From JAWLGW01 sp964569055 (GTDB lineage: Bacteria; Planctomycetota; J058): DNA of 8,463 bases. The translations under genes and the position numbers were made by a program. Location of the stretch: contig CAZMSZ010000339.1 in the NCBI GenBank assembly GCA_964569055.1, positions 1 to 8,463 of the forward strand, in the 5' to 3' direction. The notes beneath the pieces were generated by a model, which made no database searches, was not told the origin of the DNA, and worked only from the letters and a program-made list of their open reading frames with translations. Below are positions 1-5,869 of the stretch, one piece after another; the stretch's first letter is position 1; every line of letters starts with the position of its first letter.

Positions 1-60
1 CGGAGTCGGAGTCGGAGTCGGAGTCGGAGTCGGAGTCGGAGTCGGTGGCGGAATCGGAAC
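1..60. repeat. Hexanucleotide tandem repeat (CGGAGT)n
   Basis: Seven perfect head-to-tail copies of CGGAGT fill positions 1-42, followed by three decayed copies (CGGTGG, CGGAAT, CGGAAC) up to 60. The array touches the left edge, so its full length is unknown. It lies just beyond the stop codon of the minus-strand gene ending at 90. Read on the plus strand it could encode Arg-Ser, Gly-Val or Glu-Ser dipeptides, and on the minus strand Thr-Pro, Leu-Arg or Ser-Asp. No start codon or ribosome binding site ties it to a gene inside the window. It may be intergenic simple sequence or the end of a low-complexity coding tail from a gene outside the window. Confidence 0.9.
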
Positions 61-89
61 CCCCGGGTCCGAGTCGGTCTCCGGCGGAC

Positions 90-773
90 TCAACCCGCCC
101 GCTCGCGCAGCGGGTCGCCGTCACCCAGCGCCCAGGGGATCACCTCGGCCGCGAGCGCCTCGCGCGCGAGCGCCAGCGCGCCCGGGTCGTCCGCGAGCAG
201 GTGCGCCGGGGTGGGCGGCTCGCCTTGGCCGGTGCGCAGGGCGAGAGCGGCCTCGGCGGCGCGCGCTGCCGCCTGGAGCGCGGCGGCGGCGGCGGTCGGG
301 GCGGAGAGGCCGGGGTGCTCGCTGGCCGCGGCGTGGGCGACTTCGTAGGCCTGCTCGCTCCTCGACTCGGCGGCCGCCTCGAACCCGGGGCCTTGCAGCC
401 ACAGCGCCGCGCCGGCGCGCAGGGTCTGGGCGGCGAGGCCCGCGAACGGGCGGAAGCGCACGTCGCGGCCGCTGGCCCAGGCCGACCAGCGGGGCTCGAG
501 CGCCCAGGCCACGGCGAAGCGGGCGCGCAGGCCGGCCTCCTCGTCCGCGGCGTCGAGCGCGTCGAACCACGCGAGCGGGCGGCCGGAGGCGAGCAGGTCG
601 CCCGCGTCTGGGGCGAGCGCCCGGGCCTCGGGGGCGCCGAGGGCGGCGGCCAGGCGCAGGCGCTCGGGTGTGAGCGCGCCGGCGCGCTGGCGCTCGCGCA
701 GGAGGGCGACGCGCGCCGCGGGGTCGGCCAGGGCCGCCTGCCGCTCGAGCGCGCGTCGCGCCGGGTCGCTCAC
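90..773 (-). CDS. Alanine-rich helical protein of unknown function, downstream of lnt
   Basis: A 227-residue protein that I cannot assign to a named family. It starts with GTG (773-771) one base after the TGA of lnt and ends with TGA at 92-90, so it is very likely co-transcribed and translationally coupled with lnt. Codon third positions are almost all G or C, which supports real coding. There is no signal peptide or membrane segment, so a cytoplasmic location is expected. The first 50 residues form a short module (charged helix, RERQRAGALTPERLRLAAALG at about 27-46, then a Gly-x-x-x-Ala step). From memory this resembles the N-terminus of many uncharacterised planctomycete and myxobacterial proteins. 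The rest is alanine-rich helix with a Trp-rich patch near 90-100. A similar layout occurs in some putative immunity-like helical proteins, but no function can be claimed. The link to lipoprotein acylation is position only. Confidence 0.75.
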   Translation of the reverse strand: MSDPARRALERQAALADPAARVALLRERQRAGALTPERLRLAAALGAPEARALAPDAGDLLASGRPLAWFDALDAADEEAGLRARFAVAWALEPRWSAWASGRDVRFRPFAGLAAQTLRAGAALWLQGPGFEAAAESRSEQAYEVAHAAASEHPGLSAPTAAAAALQAAARAAEAALALRTGQGEPPTPAHLLADDPGALALAREALAAEVIPWALGDGDPLRERAG

Positions 774-774
774 G

Positions 775-2610
775 TCAGCTCGCCGCGCCGTCCTCGTCGG
801 GCGCGAGCGCGGGCACCAGGCGTCGTCCCTGGCGGCCGGCGACGATCAGCCCCGCCGCCGCCAGCGCGCAGGCGAGGACGTACACGTTGCCGAACCGCAC
901 GTAGAACGGCATGAGGTCGCAGTCGGGCGGCTCGGTGCGCAAGAAGCCCTCGAAGCCGACCGGCCTCCTTTCGCGCCCGAGCAGCTCCTCCACGAACTCG
1001 CCGCGGGGGTCGCACACCAGCGAGGTGCCGCGGTTGACGCAGCGCACGAACGAGCGGCGGTTCTCGATGGCGCGGAAGCGGGTGTGCGCCCGGGCCAGCG
1101 GGACCTCGGCGGTGGCGGTCGCCTCCTGGCCGAAGAACGGGTTCCCGCGCACGAACCAGCCGTCGTTGGCGGGGCACACGTGCACGTCGGCGCCGGCCTT
1201 GGTGGAGCGGCGCAGGACCTCGGGGAACGAGATCTCGAAGCAGATGTTCGGCGCGAGCTGGAACTCGCCCGCGCGCATCAGCTTGGGGCCGCCGCCGCGC
1301 TCGAACACCGTGAACCCGGGCGGGACGAAGCTCTTGAACAGGGCGAAGAACCAGCCCATGCCCGTCACGTTCTCGAACGGAATGTACTCGCTGACCGGGA
1401 CCAGGGCGATCTTGTCGTAGCGCTCCACGACCTCCGCCTGCTTGGGCGGGTTGGGCGCGATCGCGTAGTAGCTGTTGTGGGGCCGCCCACCGCTCAGGCC
1501 GCGGTCGACCGCGCCCACCAGCAGGGTGGCGTTGGTGTGGGTGGCGACGTTGAGCAGCTCGCGGGTCAGCGTCCGGACCATGTGGGCCGAGGCGGCGCCG
1601 TAGTTGCGGAGGACCTCCTCCTTGAGCCACACGTCCCAGGCGTCGCCGTCGCCCTCGGGGACGCGCCGATCGGGGAGCGGCCAGGGCCACATGGTCTCGC
1701 TCCACACGATCGCGTCGAGCGGGTCGTCGGGGCCGCGCGCCCGCAGGCCGGCCTGCGTCACCTCGAGGTTGCGCCGCGCCACGGTGTCGCCCGAGGTCGG
1801 CCCGTCCTTGAGGGACTGCGGAATGTCCACCTGCACCACGAGCAGGTCGGGGCCCGGCTGGAGGCTCGCCTCGACCTGCCGCAGGCGCAGGACCCCGTAG
1901 GCCAGCGCCAGGGCGATCGCGCCCAACGGGACGCCGGCGTAGACCGCCAGCCGCTGGCGGTCGCGCGGGCCGAGGGTCGCGAGCAGGGCCTCGAGGCCGC
2001 GCTGCTTGGCGGGGAGCGCCAGCCAGCGCCCGCGGAGCAGGAGCGCCACGTCCACGATCCCGCCGTTCACGGCGAGGACCAGCGAGCTGATCCCGTAGAC
2101 CGAGGTGATGTCGGCCAGCTGGATCAACGTCAGCTGAGCGTGCTGGGTGTGGCCCCACAGCAGCCAGGGGAAGGCGATGAACGGGAAGTAGTAGCCGCGG
2201 ATCGCCTCGAGCACCGGCCCCAGCAGGGCCAGCGAGGCGAACAGCGGGACCCCCGCCCGGCGGCGCAGCCACAGCGGCACGCACACCAGCGCGGCGCCGT
2301 AGAACCCCTCGAGGAAGCTCGTGATCAGCCACCCCTCGGGGGTGACCATGGCGATCCAGGCCAGGCCGACGACGTGGTAGAGCGCGGTGCTCGTGAAGGC
2401 CATCACGATCGCGGCGCGCCGCGTCTCGAGGGCCGCCACGAACAGCACCGGGACCAGCGCGACCCAGGCCAGGAAGCCCGCGTCGAGCGGGTGGAACGAG
2501 GCGAAGGCCAGGATCGCGCTCAGCGCGATCGCGGCGTAGATCCGCTTGAGGCGCTCGTCCTCCAGGGCAGGCGAGGGGGCGACGCGGCTGGCCTCCGCGG
2601 TGGCGCTCAC
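775..2610 (-). CDS. lnt: Apolipoprotein N-acyltransferase
   Basis: This 611-residue inner-membrane enzyme transfers a fatty acid from a phospholipid to the amino group of the N-terminal cysteine of lipoproteins, the last step after Lgt and Lsp. Residues about 24-240 hold several hydrophobic membrane segments, about 253-550 form the periplasmic carbon-nitrogen hydrolase (nitrilase-like) domain, and about 573-593 form a C-terminal membrane helix. The Glu-Lys-Cys triad is visible: E305 in IVWSET, K400 in RYDKIALVP and C457 in NICFEISFPE. E408 and E459 match the essential E343 and E389 of E. coli Lnt, while the position of E. coli Y388 is Phe (F458). NDGWF (about 482-486) and RAIENRR (about 513-519) are also typical. 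The protein is about 100 residues longer than E. coli Lnt (512). The GTG start is fixed by an AGGAG box nine bases upstream. The next gene follows after one base. Confidence 0.96.
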   Translation of the reverse strand: MSATAEASRVAPSPALEDERLKRIYAAIALSAILAFASFHPLDAGFLAWVALVPVLFVAALETRRAAIVMAFTSTALYHVVGLAWIAMVTPEGWLITSFLEGFYGAALVCVPLWLRRRAGVPLFASLALLGPVLEAIRGYYFPFIAFPWLLWGHTQHAQLTLIQLADITSVYGISSLVLAVNGGIVDVALLLRGRWLALPAKQRGLEALLATLGPRDRQRLAVYAGVPLGAIALALAYGVLRLRQVEASLQPGPDLLVVQVDIPQSLKDGPTSGDTVARRNLEVTQAGLRARGPDDPLDAIVWSETMWPWPLPDRRVPEGDGDAWDVWLKEEVLRNYGAASAHMVRTLTRELLNVATHTNATLLVGAVDRGLSGGRPHNSYYAIAPNPPKQAEVVERYDKIALVPVSEYIPFENVTGMGWFFALFKSFVPPGFTVFERGGGPKLMRAGEFQLAPNICFEISFPEVLRRSTKAGADVHVCPANDGWFVRGNPFFGQEATATAEVPLARAHTRFRAIENRRSFVRCVNRGTSLVCDPRGEFVEELLGRERRPVGFEGFLRTEPPDCDLMPFYVRFGNVYVLACALAAAGLIVAGRQGRRLVPALAPDEDGAAS

Positions 2611-2619
2611 GGGCGGCTG

Positions 2620-2624
2620 CTCCT
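2620..2624 (-). promoter_or_regulatory. Ribosome binding site of lnt
   Basis: AGGAG on the minus strand lies nine bases before the GTG at 2610-2608. It decides the start of lnt, since the N-terminus lacks an ATG near the first membrane segment. Confidence 0.7.
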
Positions 2625-2773
2625 GTGGGGCGTGGCTCGGCGCGCGGGCGCGCGCATGGTCCGGCAGTCTACCCCCGCCCGTGCAACGTCGGTGTCGCCA
2701 GCGCTCGGGGCGCGCGCCCCGGCCTGTCGGCCGCGTGAAGTAACACGGAGGACGAGGAGTCGGGGCGCAGGGA

Positions 2774-2801
2774 TTGCGCGGATGCAGCCCGCTTCGATAA
2801 T
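2774..2801 (+). promoter_or_regulatory. Candidate sigma-70-type promoter for the 86-residue gene
   Basis: A -10-like GATAAT (2796-2801, five of six bases as in TATAAT) is preceded after 16 bases by TTGCGC (2774-2779, matching the TTG half of a -35 box). Transcription would begin near 2808 and leave a leader of about 20 bases before the ATG at 2829. In a region this GC-rich such a match stands out. The -35 is weak, and the call rests mainly on the -10 and its position. Confidence 0.5.
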
Positions 2802-2828
2802 CCTCTCATTCACGAGCCCGGAGAGGCC

Positions 2829-3089
2829 ATGCGCAAGCTGCTCGTCCTCGCCAACCTCGAGCTCTCGTTCGACGTCCCGGAGGGGAACCTGCCGGGCGAG
2901 CAGCTCCTGCGCGCCAAGGAGCGCCGGCTGCTGCGGCTCCTGCAGCAGCTCGTGGACGAGGACCCCGCGCTCGAGGGCGTGATCGAGCGCCTGGAGTTCG
3001 AGGGCTTCTCGTACGCCTCGGCCGAGGCGAACGAGCCGACCGGCTACTACTACAACGAGCGCGACGAGCGGGAGAAGCGCCCCGGTTAG
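2829..3089 (+). CDS. Small orphan protein, 86 residues
   Basis: I do not recognise this protein. Coding is well supported: ATG start, GGAG five bases upstream (2820-2823), a promoter-like element just before it, and every codon but the last sense codon (GGT) ends in G or C. The N-terminus (MRKLLVLANLELSFDVPEG) looks like a beta strand and turn rather than a signal peptide, because the hydrophobic stretch is short and is followed by acidic residues. Residues about 22-57 form a strongly charged amphipathic helix or pair of helices (GEQLLRAKERRLLRLLQQ, then an acidic turn). The tail contains Gly-Tyr-Tyr-Tyr-Asn and ends in an acidic/basic stretch. It has no cysteines. A small cytoplasmic or partner-binding protein is plausible. 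It faces away from lnt, and its stop overlaps the stop of the convergent gene on the other strand, so neighbours give no function. Confidence 0.8.
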   Translation: MRKLLVLANLELSFDVPEGNLPGEQLLRAKERRLLRLLQQLVDEDPALEGVIERLEFEGFSYASAEANEPTGYYYNERDEREKRPG

Positions 3090-3367
3090 CGGGCGTGCCC
3101 CGCCTCGGGGTCCTTCGTGAGCAGATGCCGCAGCTCGTGCTCGAGCGCCGGCAACAGCGGCGCCTCGTGCGGATGGGCCGAGCAGGCGCGCAGCGCGAGC
3201 CACATCCGGTCGTGCATGTTCGTGCTGCCGAGCGCGAACCCGGGGGCCGGGCCGCCGACCGGGAACGCGCCCGACTGGAGCACGTGGACGGTCACGCTGC
3301 TCGGGACGCCGCGGGTCCCCGGCGCGATCCGCGGGTCGTGGTCCGGTTCGGCGCTGTCGACCCGGCG
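3086..3367 (-). CDS. C-terminal fragment of a protein cut by the N gap
   Basis: This is the last 93 codons of a minus-strand gene whose upstream part lies in the N run. It ends with TAA at 3088-3086. About 97% of codons end in G or C, with only two ATG (His) codons and one TTC (Glu) codon on the plus-strand view breaking the rule, so it is very likely real coding sequence. The final part includes a strand-like stretch (SVTVHVLQSGAFPVGG), then STNMHDRMWLALRACSAHPH and a C-terminal helix with HELRH, a HExxH-like motif, only 12 residues from the end. It may be the end of the HEAT-repeat gene on the other side of the gap or a separate gene. Its frame differs from that gene when the 100 N are counted, but the gap length is arbitrary, so this decides nothing. 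No family recognised. Confidence 0.65.
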   Translation of the reverse strand, partial: RRVDSAEPDHDPRIAPGTRGVPSSVTVHVLQSGAFPVGGPAPGFALGSTNMHDRMWLALRACSAHPHEAPLLPALEHELRHLLTKDPEAGHAR

Positions 3368-3467
3368 NNNNNNNNNNNNNNNNNNNNNNNNNNNNNNNNN
3401 NNNNNNNNNNNNNNNNNNNNNNNNNNNNNNNNNNNNNNNNNNNNNNNNNNNNNNNNNNNNNNNNNNN
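3368..3467. other. Assembly gap of 100 N
   Basis: Exactly 100 unknown bases, which by convention means a scaffold join of unknown true size. Minus-strand coding sequence runs into it from both sides, so at least one gene is broken here by the assembly, not by mutation. Confidence 0.98.
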
Positions 3468-4686
3468 GACGGAAGCGCCAGCGCTCGGCGAGCGCCTCTC
3501 GCTCCTGCGCCATGCGCTGTTCGAGCGGGATCGGCGGCTCGTCGGGCAACCCTTCGTCGACCAGGCGCCGCCACCAGGCGCGCCAGATCGGGGCGCGGGC
3601 CGGCATGTCCCGCCGGCCGGCCTTGCGGAGGAGCGCCTCGTGGGCGGCCCGGCGGACGGGCGCCGCGCGGTCGCCGAGCAGCGCGATCAGGTGGGCCAGC
3701 GTCGGGGCGTCGCGGTAGCCGACCCGGCCGAGCGCCTCCGCGGCGGCCGCCCGCACGCTGTCGGGCGCCCTCCCCTCGGGCTGCGACAGCGCGAGCGCCA
3801 GCCCGTGGACCGCGGGGAGGCGCAGGTCCGCCGCCCCGAGCAGCGCGCTGGCGAGGAGCGCGGGCTCGAGCCCCTCGCCCCGCTCGTCCACGGCCTCGAG
3901 CAGCCGCTCGAGCGCGGCGCTCGCCTCGGGCCAGTGGTCCGGTGGGAGGCCCGGCAGGCCGCGCAGCAGGGCGCCTTCTGGGCCGTAGGTCTCGTCCGTG
4001 ACCAGCTCCAGCGCCTCGGCGGCCGCCTCGGGGTCCGCGAGGAGCGCTGCGAAAGCGGCGCCGAGCGCCGCCTCGGCGCCAGGGAGCGCGTCCAGCTCCA
4101 GCGCCAGCGCGCGCACGAGCTCGCGCGCTCGCGTCGGTGCCCGCGCGACCTCCTCGAGCGCCGCCAGGACGCAGGCGCTCCCCTCGGGCTCGGCCGCCCA
4201 CACCTCGAGGGCGGCCGCGACCGCGCGCGGCTCGAGCAACGGCGCGAGGAGGCGCGCGGCGCCCGCGGCGGCCGCCGCGTCCTCGTCGGCGGCGAACGCC
4301 ACGCGGGTGAGCGTCTCGCGCAGCAGGGCCGGGCTGCGCGCCAGGACCGGGGCCAGGGCGGCGTCCCGCAGGGCGGGCTCACAGGCGGCGAGCTCGCGCG
4401 CCGCGGCGGCCACGCCCGCGGCGCCGCGCTCGAGCACGGCGGCCAGCCGGGTCGCCGCCGCCTCGGGGGCCCCGGCGCGCGCGACCCGCGCCAGCGGACC
4501 GAGCTCCTCGTCGCCCGTCAGCCCGGGCACGATCCGCTCCACCGCCTCGCGGGCGACCTCGGGGGAGACCGCCGGGGGCGGCGCGCCGTCGCGCAGGGCG
4601 GCCAGGGTCTCTTCGAGGGCCCCGAGGTCGGCCGCGGGGCCGGCCCCGAACAGGGGAGCGAGCAGCAGCAGGTTGGCGAGCGTCAT
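3468..4686 (-). CDS. HEAT-repeat-like alpha-solenoid protein, 3' end lost in the gap
   Basis: The first 406 residues are visible before the N run. The ATG (4686-4684) abuts the TGA of the upstream GspJ-like gene (TGAATG), with GGAG eight bases upstream, so it is the fourth gene of the pseudopilin operon. The first 19 residues (MTLANLLLLAPLFGAGPAA) resemble a signal peptide with little positive charge, so export to the periplasm is possible. The rest is very rich in Ala, Leu and Glu, in paired helices. The clearest HEAT-type unit is at about 308-355 (DSVRAAAAEALGRVG, then GDRAAPVRRAAHEALLRKAG). It is followed by a Trp-rich stretch (IWRAWWRRLV, about 367-376) often seen after HEAT units in planctomycete proteins, from memory. 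HEAT solenoids usually act as binding scaffolds. A role in assembling or regulating the pseudopilus is inferred from the operon only. Confidence 0.8.
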
Positions 4687-5319
4687 TCAGTCCGCTCCGT
4701 TGAGCATGGCGACGCGGTCGGTCGCGCGATGCACGATCGGGTCGGGGCGGCCGCTCGGTCCGAGCGCGCCGCTCACGTTGGCGTCGATCAGCACGAGGTC
4801 GAGCTGGACCGTCGAGCCTCCGCTGAACCACTCCGCGCGCAGGCTGCGCACGTCGCGCGCGATCTCCACCGCCGAGGCGCCCGGCGGGCCCTCGCGCCGC
4901 AGCAGCAGGTAGCGCGGCACCGCGCCGCCGGGGAACGTCCCGTCCTGCTCGAGCAGGTAGGTCACCTCCTCGCTCCAGTCGGTCTCCTCGAAGCCGGTGC
5001 GGTAGCGCAGGCGGAGCACCTCGGCGTCGTCGTGCCCGGCGAGGCCGCGTCCGCTCACTCCTCCTTCGGCGGGCGCCACCAGCATGGGCGCGCCCGAGCG
5101 CTGCGTCCCGCTGCGGCGCAGGTCGCGGCGCATCATGTCGAGCAGCCGCCGCGCGTTCCGGTCGAGGTCGAGGGCGGCGTTGGCGTCGGCGGCGGCGCGC
5201 TGGGCGGGCACCGCCGTGTAGGCGACCACGAGCACCAGCCCCGACAGGATCGCGGTGGCGAACGCGACCTCGAGCAGGCTGAAGGCCGCGCGGGCGCGGC
5301 GGAGGTCGGGGCGCCTCAC
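4687..5319 (-). CDS. GspJ/PilW-like minor pseudopilin
   Basis: A 210-residue prepilin-like protein. A short basic leader (MRRPDLRRARAA) precedes FSLLEV and a hydrophobic helix (about 13-36), the class III signal cleaved and methylated by prepilin peptidase. Mature Glu5 is E17. The residue before the cleavage site is Ala instead of the usual Gly, which the peptidase can tolerate. After the helix comes NARRLLDMMRRDLRRSGTQ (about 55-73), very like the conserved 'RDLRRAG' segment of GspJ and PilW proteins, then a beta-rich C-terminal domain. The length fits GspJ/PilW (about 200). I chose the GTG at 5319 because it makes a GTGA overlap with the upstream stop and has GGAGG five bases before it; a longer frame to 5376 would overextend the leader. 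It acts in the inner membrane and pilus tip. Whether the system is type II secretion or a pilus cannot be decided. Confidence 0.88.
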   Translation of the reverse strand: MRRPDLRRARAAFSLLEVAFATAILSGLVLVVAYTAVPAQRAAADANAALDLDRNARRLLDMMRRDLRRSGTQRSGAPMLVAPAEGGVSGRGLAGHDDAEVLRLRYRTGFEETDWSEEVTYLLEQDGTFPGGAVPRYLLLRREGPPGASAVEIARDVRSLRAEWFSGGSTVQLDLVLIDANVSGALGPSGRPDPIVHRATDRVAMLNGAD

Positions 5320-5867
5320 CGGGTCCTCCGCGCCACGAGCTCGAGGCGCTGCGGCGCGCCGTCCACCCCGCGCCACACCACGATCGCGTGCAGCTCCAGC
5401 CGATCGGCCACCTCGTCGTCGTCGAGGTCGTCGGGGAGCCCGTCCCCGTCGCCGTCGTCGCTGACCCGCAGCCGCCCGGCGAAGCGGGCCTCGTCCGCGG
5501 CCGTGCCGGCGTCGTCGGGGTTGAGCGGCGCCTCGGCCGTGGCGATCGCCGGCAAGGAGCTCGTCGCCTCGGCCAGCCCGTCGGCGTCTGGGTCCTCGAA
5601 CCGGTAGCCCACGTCGAACGCGTGGCGGGCGGTGAACCCCTGGCCGGCGAGCGGGACCAGCTCGTCGAAGGGCGTGGCCGCCAGCTCGTCGAGCTTGGCG
5701 TGCGCCGCCTCGCTCGCCACCTGCCGCTCGCGGGTCAGGATCTGCGCGCGCCGCGCCACGGCGAGCGCGCTGAAGATCCCGAGCAGGAACACCGCCAGGA
5801 CCGCGGCCGCGACCGCGACCTCCACCAGGGTCACCGCGCGCCGGGCGCGGCTCATGGACGCGCGCAC
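5316..5867 (-). CDS. GspI/PilV-like minor pseudopilin with calcium-loop-like motifs
   Basis: A 183-residue prepilin-like protein. The basic leader ends ...SRARRA, followed by VTLVEVAVAAAVLAVFLLGIF (from residue 12), with mature Glu5 at E16 and Ala before the cleavage site. QVASEAAHAKLDEL (about 49-62) matches the conserved 'A...K..EL' region of GspI/PilV. Two acidic loops are unusual: DPDADGLAE (92-100) and DDGDGDGLPDDLDDDE (137-152), both fitting the DxDxDG calcium-loop pattern. Three in-frame starts are possible. GTG 5873 overlaps the upstream TGA (GTGA) but lies only two bases after the GGGGAG box. GTG 5867 has ideal eight-base spacing and is chosen. ATG 5855 would give the most typical seven-residue leader. 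The protein would join the J- and K/X-like neighbours in a tip complex. The TGA overlaps the GTG of the next gene. Confidence 0.87.
   Translation of the reverse strand: MRASMSRARRAVTLVEVAVAAAVLAVFLLGIFSALAVARRAQILTRERQVASEAAHAKLDELAATPFDELVPLAGQGFTARHAFDVGYRFEDPDADGLAEATSSLPAIATAEAPLNPDDAGTAADEARFAGRLRVSDDGDGDGLPDDLDDDEVADRLELHAIVVWRGVDGAPQRLELVARRTR
5325..5329 (-). promoter_or_regulatory. Ribosome binding site of the GspJ-like gene
   Basis: GGAGG on the minus strand, five bases before the GTG at 5319 and inside the end of the GspI-like gene. It decides the start and supports translational coupling through the GTGA overlap. Confidence 0.7.
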
Positions 5868-5869
5868 GT

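Larger units (their letters stand above)
2611..2828. other. Divergent intergenic region between lnt and the 86-residue gene
   Basis: This 218-base spacer separates two divergently read genes and should hold both promoters. The rightward half contains the only clear AT-rich patch nearby (about 2785-2812), described separately as a promoter candidate. For lnt, a minus-strand TAGACT (2671-2666) is a possible -10 element, but no convincing -35 sits at the right distance, so I do not call it. No terminator-like hairpin with a T-run and no small coding frame with a ribosome binding site were seen here. Confidence 0.6.

Noticed and set aside
55..78. Possible hairpin terminator after the alanine-rich gene (GGAACCCCCGGGTCC)
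   Set aside because: The loop would be only about two bases, the stem has a bulge, and no T-run follows on the minus strand.
670..2982. A 770-codon open frame on the plus strand
   Set aside because: It lies opposite lnt, has low-complexity Arg/Gln/Glu-rich composition, no ribosome binding site, and results from scarcity of stops in GC-rich DNA. lnt on the other strand is unmistakable.
3086..4686. One continuous gene read straight through the N run
   Set aside because: The two flanking frames differ by the counted length, and the 100 N are a placeholder. Continuity can be neither shown nor excluded, so the two parts are listed separately.
5320..5376. A longer N-terminus for the GspJ-like protein starting at 5376
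   Set aside because: It would give a leader of 31 residues, far longer than normal for this type of signal, and the GTG at 5319 has a strong binding site and a GTGA overlap.
3640..5607. A 655-codon open frame on the plus strand opposite the HEAT and pseudopilin genes
   Set aside because: Its composition is an Arg/Gly/Gln-rich shadow with no motif, while the opposite strand carries prepilin signals and coupled starts.
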